This document shows, one piece after another, positions 4,977 to 10,443 of a DNA stretch of 10,443 bases (its first letter is position 1; each line of letters opens with the position of its first letter). Both the position numbers and the translations under genes were made by a program. The stretch is from a bacterium (GTDB lineage Bacteria > Hydrogenedentota > Hydrogenedentia > Hydrogenedentiales > SLHB01), in contig JAAEQP010001532.1 of assembly GCA_024231375.1 (NCBI GenBank), positions 1 through 10,443 on the forward strand, given 5' to 3'. The notes beneath the pieces are model-generated. The model was not told where the DNA came from. It did no database searches and worked only from the letters and a program-made list of their open reading frames with translations.

Positions 4977-7892
4977 CTACCGGGGGCCGTGAAACACGGC
5001 ATCCGCGAAGGCATGGGGCTCACCTGTCGCCACCTGCGTCTTGCCGCAAGTGAGGTTGGACCCGTTCGCCAGGGCGGCGTATGCCGCGGAGCCGGCACCG
5101 TCCAGCCGAACGAGTGCGAGTTCGGCGTCGGTTTGGAGAGGGGCGTCGCCGAGGAGTGCTTCGGCGGTGGCGGCGTCTTGGTGGTCGCGGATGAGGATGA
5201 GGTCTTCGCGGCCATCGGTGAGGGTAATGACGAGTCCGACGTGGCTGTCTGGAAGTACGGAACCGTCGGGTGCGAGGACGTTTACGCGCCGGATGGACTG
5301 GACGACGCGCGCGGTTCCATACGGCTCGACGACGGCCACGAATGTGGAGGCCAGGGGCTGCCCTTCGGCCGCGGCCCGCTGAATCAGCACGCGGGGAACC
5401 CAGGTTTCGGTGGTGGAGTTGTAGACGCCTTCGACAACCCAGCCTTCGGTGAGGCCGGCGGATGCGCCGGTCGTGAGATCGGTGTAGCGCAGATGCACTT
5501 CTTCGCCGTCGGACAGGAGGCCATGGCGGTCGTCGATGGTCCAGTCGACGGACCAGCCGGACTCGGGCGCGGCGTCCATCCGCGTGTTGCGTGTGATAGC
5601 GCCGGCGCCGAACTCGTCGGCGGGCGTGAGGTCCAGGCCTTCGGCGTCGACGGTCCCGAAATGGCTGTGCATGAACTTGGTGTGCTGGGACCCGCCGGCC
5701 ACGCGGAACACGTCGACCAGGTAGACGTCCTCGTCCGACACATCCACGGTGAGGACGGTTCGCTCGTAGCGGTTGCCGCCGTTGAGGCCGGGGCCGGATG
5801 CGCGGATGGCCTTGCATTGACGGCCATCGGCCCAGAGCTGGGTGTGACCAGGCTCGCCGCCGTTGTTGTTGCGGTCCACGACGACGGTGTTGTGGGCGGC
5901 GGTTGCGACGTAGGACCGGGCCTTGGGGGCGCCCCACCCGCCAAACTGGACGGGGGGGTAGCCGAAGTCGGGCATGAGGTCGAGTCCGCGGGCGAAGAGG
6001 CCGAGGTTCATGCCGTCGGGGTGGCCATGGCCGCCGCCGGAATCGTAGTCGAGCCATGCGACGCGCGCATGCGGTCCTTGTCCCGAGCGCAGCAGTGCAA
6101 TGTGCCATTGTTCCTTGTTGATGCAGCCTTGACGGACCAACGTGCCTTCACGCTCGATGACGGCCGCGATGCCGGTGCGGACAGCGGCGGGGTCGTCGCA
6201 ATAGATGTCGAAGGGCAAGCCGTCGAGGTCGCCGTCGTTGGCGTGGTAGAGGGTCTGGACGAAGGCGACGTCGCCGGTGAGTTCGTACAACTGCCAGAGG
6301 GTGGAGAAGGACGAGGGCGGCAGCGGCGACCACCCCGAACACACAGGGGAGCCGTCGGCGGGCTTGAGGAACGTCATGCCTTTGTACTCGGGCATGGCGC
6401 CCGCGAACCAGCCGGTGTCACCGGAGAGAGGATAGTACTGCTGCAAACACCGGGTGTCGATGTGAAACCGGTAGGTCTGGTGCAAGCGTGGCTGGCGGTC
6501 GATCGCCTTCTTCAAGAATCCGGGGTCGGTCTTGGTGAATTCACCCAGAAACATGGCCAGGGACTGAATGGTGTAGCAGGTATAGCCGGCAAGCCCTTTT
6601 TCACCGGTAACGCCGTCTACAGCGGTGGCGCGGACGAGCATGGGGTCGACGATGTCCCAGAAGGCGGCTTCGTTCTCTGGCCACCCCAACACGGCGAAGA
6701 TGATGCCCACGGCGATTTCGGTGCGGGGATAGTTGGTGTGGATCTTGGCGCGGTTGGCGAGGGCGTCCCGCAGGATGCGGGTTTCGATGTTGTCCTGGAC
6801 GCGGGCAAAGGTGTCCTTGGGGTTGGCGAGTTGGTACTGGCGCGCCTTCTCGGCGAGAAACGCGACCAGGGCCTCGTCGTGGCGAATGGTCTCGAAGATC
6901 ATGTCATAGGCCATGACGAGTTCGCGGGTTTCTTCGCAGGCGTCATGCCAGGTGGACACGTAGCCGGCGGCGCCCTTGCCTTCGTACAAGATTCCCTGCT
7001 GGCCGAAATCGAAGGTCGGATGGAGGTCGGCGACGCGGTCGAGCATGATGCCGGCTTTGTGCGCGTAGACGGGATCGTCGGTCATGACGTGGGCGGCGGC
7101 CAATGTGCGGATTCCACCGACAAGGGCCTGCTTCCATTGCCCGTAGATGAGGTAAGCGCCAATGAAGCGCCAGCGGTTTCCGTCCTTGTCGACGTACCCT
7201 TCGCCGTCGTCCACGCCGAACGTGTGGAGCGGGTCGGACGGGTCGGGATGGTCTGCGTTGAACAGGAGGGCGCGGTCTGCGCGGGCGGGATCGAACACGC
7301 CGTGTTCATCCAGGCCCGTCTTGTAGAAGGCGGCGAAGTCGTTTGTGGGGAACACTGCGTCGCAGTGCGGGCATTGCGTCTTCCAGGGACACCCCATGGC
7401 GTCCATCTTCCAGTTGTACATGGGGACGCTCTCGCCGCAGGTGGGACAGTGGCCGTTGGACCAGACCATCCAGGAGCGCCGAATGGTTGCGCCGAACATG
7501 AGGTCCCATAGATCGTCGTCCGACAGATCCATCCACGGCTGGGCGGCCGCGACGAGATCGTCGCGCACGCTGGCGGTCCATTCGTCGTTGGCGGCGTTGG
7601 CCCGGACACGCGCCACCACGTCGGCAGAGTAGAGGGTGCTGGCTTGTTTCACAGGCGGTGCTTCCTCGGCCCCCTGGGCAAGCGTGCTGAGCAACACGAG
7701 TGCCGCGGAAGTCGCAAGGATGCGTCGCGCCTTACGCGACGACCTTGAGAAGAGCCCGAGACAGACCCGTCTCGCTTCGTGCAGGCCGCGAGAAGGCCTG
7801 GGACAGTCCCGTCTGCGTCCGCCTACGGCGGACTCCGCTTGGGACAGTCCCGGTTTCTCGCTTCTCCGCCTGCGCGCAGTTACTGTCGTCAT
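4977..7892 (-). CDS. Secreted heparinase II/III-family protein with insert-bearing leader
   Basis: 971 residues. From about residue 100 to 500 it looks like the alpha/alpha-toroid of heparinase II/III polysaccharide lyases; from about 550 on it is beta-sandwich. The family hallmarks are GHGHPDG with H622 and H624, LMPDFGYP shortly after, and AHNTVVVD with H667. C149/C152 (CPTC) and C174/C177 (CPHC) form a zinc-ribbon-like four-cysteine set. Known: relatives cleave uronic-acid polysaccharides such as heparan sulfate or alginate by beta-elimination; the exact substrate cannot be read here. Odd: the signal peptide core is at residues 58-71 with probable cleavage after QGA (residue 75), behind a 57-residue Arg-rich leader encoded largely by a palindromic repeat. 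No ATG, GTG or TTG lies in frame between 7892 and the signal core, and GGGAG sits 6 nt before the ATG at 7892. The stop of the GH51 gene is 21 nt upstream, which indicates an operon. Confidence 0.85.
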   Translation of the reverse strand: MTTVTARRRRSEKPGLSQAESAVGGRRRDCPRPSRGLHEARRVCLGLFSRSSRKARRILATSAALVLLSTLAQGAEEAPPVKQASTLYSADVVARVRANAANDEWTASVRDDLVAAAQPWMDLSDDDLWDLMFGATIRRSWMVWSNGHCPTCGESVPMYNWKMDAMGCPWKTQCPHCDAVFPTNDFAAFYKTGLDEHGVFDPARADRALLFNADHPDPSDPLHTFGVDDGEGYVDKDGNRWRFIGAYLIYGQWKQALVGGIRTLAAAHVMTDDPVYAHKAGIMLDRVADLHPTFDFGQQGILYEGKGAAGYVSTWHDACEETRELVMAYDMIFETIRHDEALVAFLAEKARQYQLANPKDTFARVQDNIETRILRDALANRAKIHTNYPRTEIAVGIIFAVLGWPENEAAFWDIVDPMLVRATAVDGVTGEKGLAGYTCYTIQSLAMFLGEFTKTDPGFLKKAIDRQPRLHQTYRFHIDTRCLQQYYPLSGDTGWFAGAMPEYKGMTFLKPADGSPVCSGWSPLPPSSFSTLWQLYELTGDVAFVQTLYHANDGDLDGLPFDIYCDDPAAVRTGIAAVIEREGTLVRQGCINKEQWHIALLRSGQGPHARVAWLDYDSGGGHGHPDGMNLGLFARGLDLMPDFGYPPVQFGGWGAPKARSYVATAAHNTVVVDRNNNGGEPGHTQLWADGRQCKAIRASGPGLNGGNRYERTVLTVDVSDEDVYLVDVFRVAGGSQHTKFMHSHFGTVDAEGLDLTPADEFGAGAITRNTRMDAAPESGWSVDWTIDDRHGLLSDGEEVHLRYTDLTTGASAGLTEGWVVEGVYNSTTETWVPRVLIQRAAAEGQPLASTFVAVVEPYGTARVVQSIRRVNVLAPDGSVLPDSHVGLVITLTDGREDLILIRDHQDAATAEALLGDAPLQTDAELALVRLDGAGSAAYAALANGSNLTCGKTQVATGEPHAFADAVFHGPR
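7723..7741. repeat. Hairpin inside the heparinase leader
   Basis: CGTCGCG-CCTTA-CGCGACG is a perfect 7-bp stem with a 5-nt loop. It lies in the coding sequence just before the hydrophobic core of the signal peptide and adjoins the decayed repeat at 7745-7774, so it may be part of the same insertion history. Confidence 0.4.
7745..7774 (+). repeat. Decayed partial copy of the palindromic repeat
   Basis: GAAGAGCCCGAGACAGACCC followed by GTCT aligns to GAAGGCCTGGGACAGTCCC followed by GTCT in the intact repeat, with one inserted base and three substitutions. The GACAG cores are 42 nt apart, which is exactly 14 codons. The encoded peptides correspond: RRDCPRPSR from the intact copy and RRVCLGLFSR from this one. 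It also forms a 6-bp stem CGAGAC/GTCTCG at 7757-7774. Confidence 0.5.
7788..7861 (+). repeat. 74-bp imperfect palindromic repeat inserted in frame in the heparinase leader
   Basis: The ends GCGAGAA and TTCTCGC are inverted. Each half carries GGGACAGTCCC (7800-7810 and 7841-7851), itself a palindrome. The centre is a perfect 7-bp stem GTCCGCC-TAC-GGCGGAC (7817-7833). The two halves pair along most of their length. Bases 7786-7834 match 10395-10443 at 47 of 49 positions in the same orientation, so this is a dispersed repeat. It encodes about residues 11-35 of the heparinase ORF without a stop. Confidence 0.8.
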
Positions 7893-7898
7893 GCCTGT

Positions 7899-7903
7899 CT
7901 CCC
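7899..7903 (-). promoter_or_regulatory. Ribosome binding site of the heparinase-family gene
   Basis: The minus strand reads GGGAG, 6 nt before the ATG at 7892, within the 21-nt gap after the GH51 stop codon. It supports translation from 7892 despite the abnormal leader that follows. Confidence 0.6.
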
Positions 7904-7913
7904 GTCCGTGGTG

Positions 7914-10232
7914 CTACTCGACCTTCAGTTCGAAGAGGGTTGCGCTAAGCGGCTGCAACGGCAAGGGTCCTCCAGGCTTGAAGCCGCTCATATGGAAATC
8001 ATGCACGTTCACGTTTCGCGGCTTGCCGGGTTCGTTGTAGGCCATGGGATCGTTGCCCGTGATCATCCACCCGCCGTTACAGCCCTTCACCTCGACGCCC
8101 TCGAAGGAGAGGTCCAATACCATGTCGTCGTCCATGGGGTTCACCACAGCGAGGGTGATGGCCTTCTTGTCCGCCGTCCATGCCGCGGCCACATCGAGGG
8201 GACCGGTATCGCCGTCCACCTTGATGGGAATGACGCCGTAGTGCTTGCGGTACAGCATCAGCGGCAGGCCGGTGGCCGCGAATTCGGCGGCGGTGTCGGT
8301 GGTCTTGATGCACCCGATGACATTGACGGTCTGGGCGTAGTTGGCCATGTAGAACACGTCGCTGTGGCGCGTCATCTCGTGGATGCCTTCGGCGATGCCC
8401 AGCGCGTCCTTGAGGTAGTAGCGGGTTCCGAGTTCGCCGTAGACGTGATCGCCGTACCAGTAGTTCCATTCGTCGAGGGCGATGGGAATGGATTTGCCCT
8501 GCAAGGCCGCGATGGTCTCGTGGTATTTTCGATGATGGTAGGCCTTGCGGCGAACACTCTGCGGAATTTGGCGCACGTGGGCCAGCAGGCCCGGTTGTTC
8601 ACCACAATAGAAATGTTCGCTGAGCGCGTCCATGTGATCGGCGGATTCCGTCAGCATGGTCTCGGTCCATTTCCCGCTCGCGCCGACGGCCACCACCTTG
8701 ATGTCAGGCGACTGGGCGCGCATGGCGTCGACGAAGGCGTTGTGTTTCTTCACGTAGTCTTCGAGGGGCATATGGCCAATTTGCCAATTGCCGTACATCT
8801 CGTTGCCGATGCCCCACCACGTGACGTTGTAGGGTTCGGGGTGGCCGTTCCGTGCGCGGACCTTGCCCATGGGTGTGTCGGCGGCGCCGTTGACGTATTC
8901 CAGTTCTTCCAACGCCATATCGACCTCACCCGCACCGGTGTTCACGACCACGAGCGGTTCCGTGCCGATTTCTTTGCAGTACAGCATGAAATCGTCGATG
9001 CCGAAATCGTTGGAATCGACGCCTTTCCACGCGGGATTCTTGCGCGGCGGGCGCTTGTCGCGGTCGCCGATGCCGTCGCGCCAGTCGTAGCCGCTGACGA
9101 AGTTGCCGCCCGGCCACCGGTAGATGGGCGAATCGAGTTGTTTGAGCAGCGCAAGCGTATCGGCTCGCATGCCGTGGACGTTGTCCGCGGGCATGAGCGA
9201 GACCGTGCCGACGACCACGCGGCTCTTGCCCACGGCGTTGATGGCAAGGCCCGACTTGAAGTATGGGAATCCATTCACGACCTCGAACGTAGTCTTGACA
9301 AACTTGTTCGGGTCGAGATTGGCATCGATTACGAGAACGTTGTGCTCTTCATCGCCCATGCCCACCCTCGCCTGGCCCTCTCCTTTGAGCCAAACATAGC
9401 CTTCGTATGTCCTGCCCGGCACAAGCTCAACGGGCGCGGAGACAATGGCGTAGGATTCGCCCTCTCCCCCACTCTCGAGCAGGGGCGACCATTCGCCCAC
9501 GAAAGGCTCTTCCGTAGTCATGGACACACTGCCCCCTGATGAACCGGCAACGCCCCACGGCGATTCCTCGGCCTTCACGTCGTAGAAGAACTTTCGGTCT
9601 TCGATCATCTCCGACCAGATGCCGCCGTAGATGCAGCGGCCGAGGTGTTCGATGAACTGACCGTAGATGTACTCCGAAATGGGCGGGCCCGTCTCGTTGG
9701 CCTTCACCACCGCCTTGGGTTCGAGAGTCATGGTCGAGATCAGCTCCAACTGCACGTCGTCGAACCACGCCTTGCCAGTGGATGTCCCCCACCCGCCAAA
9801 GAGACAGTTCACCTGGACCGAATCCAGGTCGTTGGTGTCGAAGGTGACCTCGACACGGGTCCAGTCTTTGGTGCCTGTGATGGGAGGCGTGTGGACGGGC
9901 CGGAGGCCGTGGATGTTGAATAGTGCGCCTTCGCCCGACCCGGCTTTGACCTTCTTGGTTTTCACCCAACCCGACAAGCGATAGGTGGAGAAGGGCTTCA
10001 CGGCCACGTGCCGTTGCCAGGTGAGGTCGCCGCCCCTGTCCGACGCGATCATGACGCTACGGCTGCCCGTGTGGCCGATGTCGGCGTAGACGAATTCGCC
10101 TTCGCCGTTCCACACGTGGGTTTCCCAACCGGCCGGTTCCTGGCCGCCTTCCTCAAAAGACGGATTGGGCACGGCGTTGTCGGCGGACGGGTTCTGAGCG
10201 AGGAACATCGTGGCGACAAGTATGGCGTTCAT
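7914..10232 (-). CDS. GH51 alpha-L-arabinofuranosidase with N-terminal carbohydrate-binding domain
   Basis: 772 residues from the ATG at 10232. A short hydrophobic leader (residues 3-12) is followed by a jelly-roll carbohydrate-binding domain (about 20-165: VPNPSFEEG at the start, GKAWFDDVQLE at the end, CBM4/9-like). GH51 then begins near residue 187 with YIYGQFIEHLGRCIYGGIW. A second beta-sandwich-like insert follows (about 210-350), then RWPGGNFVSGYDWRDGIG (about 371). The acid/base glutamate is E478 in GIGNEMYGNW and the nucleophile is E588 in ALDEWNYWY. A C-terminal beta-sandwich completes the fold. Known: GH51 retaining enzymes release terminal arabinofuranose from arabinan and arabinoxylan; the family also includes some endoglucanases. 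All key residues are present. An ATG at 10268 would add 12 residues including RNWRR, which gives a better basic signal n-region, but its GGAG touches the start codon; the later ATG has proper spacing. It is probably the first gene of an operon with the heparinase-family gene. Confidence 0.9.
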   Translation of the reverse strand: MNAILVATMFLAQNPSADNAVPNPSFEEGGQEPAGWETHVWNGEGEFVYADIGHTGSRSVMIASDRGGDLTWQRHVAVKPFSTYRLSGWVKTKKVKAGSGEGALFNIHGLRPVHTPPITGTKDWTRVEVTFDTNDLDSVQVNCLFGGWGTSTGKAWFDDVQLELISTMTLEPKAVVKANETGPPISEYIYGQFIEHLGRCIYGGIWSEMIEDRKFFYDVKAEESPWGVAGSSGGSVSMTTEEPFVGEWSPLLESGGEGESYAIVSAPVELVPGRTYEGYVWLKGEGQARVGMGDEEHNVLVIDANLDPNKFVKTTFEVVNGFPYFKSGLAINAVGKSRVVVGTVSLMPADNVHGMRADTLALLKQLDSPIYRWPGGNFVSGYDWRDGIGDRDKRPPRKNPAWKGVDSNDFGIDDFMLYCKEIGTEPLVVVNTGAGEVDMALEELEYVNGAADTPMGKVRARNGHPEPYNVTWWGIGNEMYGNWQIGHMPLEDYVKKHNAFVDAMRAQSPDIKVVAVGASGKWTETMLTESADHMDALSEHFYCGEQPGLLAHVRQIPQSVRRKAYHHRKYHETIAALQGKSIPIALDEWNYWYGDHVYGELGTRYYLKDALGIAEGIHEMTRHSDVFYMANYAQTVNVIGCIKTTDTAAEFAATGLPLMLYRKHYGVIPIKVDGDTGPLDVAAAWTADKKAITLAVVNPMDDDMVLDLSFEGVEVKGCNGGWMITGNDPMAYNEPGKPRNVNVHDFHMSGFKPGGPLPLQPLSATLFELKVE

Positions 10233-10239
10233 GGTACGT

Positions 10240-10243
10240 CTCC
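10240..10243 (-). promoter_or_regulatory. Ribosome binding site of the GH51 gene
   Basis: The minus strand reads TTGGAG, ending 7 nt before the ATG at 10232. The in-frame ATG at 10268 has a GGAG with no spacer, which is too close for normal initiation, so 10232 is favoured. Confidence 0.6.
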
Positions 10244-10268
10244 AATTCCGGCTACAGTTTGTGACCAT

Positions 10269-10394
10269 CTCCAGTCCGATGCCCAGGACATTCTATCCGC
10301 CGTCATTCCCGCATAGGTGGCGAGAGATGGCAGTAAGCGGGCAGAGCGTGGGTAAGCAGGACTACTGGCAACGCGTGGAGTCGCGATACGTCGA
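10269..10394 (-). promoter_or_regulatory. Upstream region of the GH51-heparinase operon
   Basis: This stretch should hold the operon promoter. On the minus strand, TAGAAT (10290-10295) differs by one base from the -10 consensus and lies about 58 nt before the chosen start, but no convincing -35 is found 17 nt further up. The promoter is therefore only a weak candidate. Confidence 0.25.
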
Positions 10395-10443
10395 CCGCGA
10401 GAAGACCTGGGACAGTCCCGTCTGCGTCCGCCTGCGGCGGACT
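10327..10443 (+). CDS. Possible 5' end of a divergent gene, runs off the window
   Basis: An ATG at 10327 opens 39 codons to the window edge with mostly G or C third bases. The first 22 residues (from MAVSGQSVGKQDYWQRV) are unique; the last 16 or so are encoded by the palindromic repeat. The upstream GGCGAGAG is a poor ribosome binding site. I recognise no family. It may be chance, or a gene carrying the repeat in its N-terminus like the heparinase-family gene. Confidence 0.15.
   Translation, partial: MAVSGQSVGKQDYWQRVESRYVDREKTWDSPVCVRLRRT
10395..10443 (+). repeat. Second copy of the palindromic repeat, cut by the window end
   Basis: Matches 7786-7834 at 47 of 49 bases in the same orientation. 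The differences are G/A at 10405 and A/G at 10434. It contains the GGGACAGTCCC palindrome and the GTCCGCC/GGCGGAC stem. The right half of the palindrome would lie outside the window. The two copies flank the GH51 gene as direct repeats about 2.6 kb apart. Confidence 0.8.

Noticed and set aside
4318..4992. A 224-residue plus-strand open frame spanning the PEP-CTERM upstream region
   Set aside because: It begins inside the PEP-CTERM gene on the opposite strand, ends in the GC-rich stem-loop repeat, and its Arg/Ser/Pro-rich sequence shows no domain.
4863..7511. An 882-residue plus-strand open frame opposite the heparinase-family gene
   Set aside because: It is a Gly/Val/Asp-rich antisense shadow produced by high GC third positions. 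The minus strand encodes clear heparinase motifs, and this frame has no recognisable domain or ribosome binding site.
7745..7861. CRISPR-like tandem repeats
   Set aside because: Only two unequal copies, no regular spacers and no cas gene; the structure is a large palindrome.
7779..9539. A 586-residue plus-strand open frame opposite the GH51 gene
   Set aside because: Antisense shadow; the minus strand holds the GH51 catalytic motifs.

Overview
This GC-rich window holds four secreted or surface-directed proteins and several families of small palindromic repeats. The taxon is inferred from style only: secreted multidomain glycan enzymes, a PEP-CTERM anchor and dispersed GC-rich palindromes fit an environmental Gram-negative such as Hydrogenedentota, Planctomycetota or a relative. 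No rRNA or housekeeping gene is present to confirm this. No tRNA, CRISPR array, transposase or phage gene was seen.

Layout. 74-3592 (+) is a large secreted protein with an FG-GAP/PQQ-like beta-propeller and a C-terminal DUF4091 domain (glycoside hydrolase 123-like). It converges on 3717-4388 (-), a small PEP-CTERM surface protein; two hairpins lie between them (3626-3710). 4389-4976 has no credible gene: it is the upstream region of the PEP-CTERM gene, followed by a cluster of GC-rich stem-loops. 4977-7892 (-) is a secreted heparinase II/III-family protein. 21 nt further upstream lies the end of 7914-10232 (-), a GH51 alpha-L-arabinofuranosidase. The two make a likely operon transcribed right to left. 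10233-10443 is the upstream region of that operon and ends in a repeat.

How they fit together. A propeller-GH123 protein, a GH51 enzyme with carbohydrate-binding modules and a heparinase-like lyase suggest extracellular breakdown of complex glycans carrying arabinofuranose, uronic acid and perhaps N-acetylhexosamine. No transporter, TonB-dependent receptor or regulator is visible, so the substrate is not fixed.

Most unusual point. A 74-bp imperfect palindrome (7788-7861), with a decayed tandem relative (7745-7774), sits inside the heparinase reading frame between its only usable start codon and its signal peptide. A second copy (47 of 49 bases identical) lies at the right edge of the window. 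This looks like a mobile palindromic repeat that was accommodated in frame in a protein leader, comparable in principle to Rickettsia palindromic elements.
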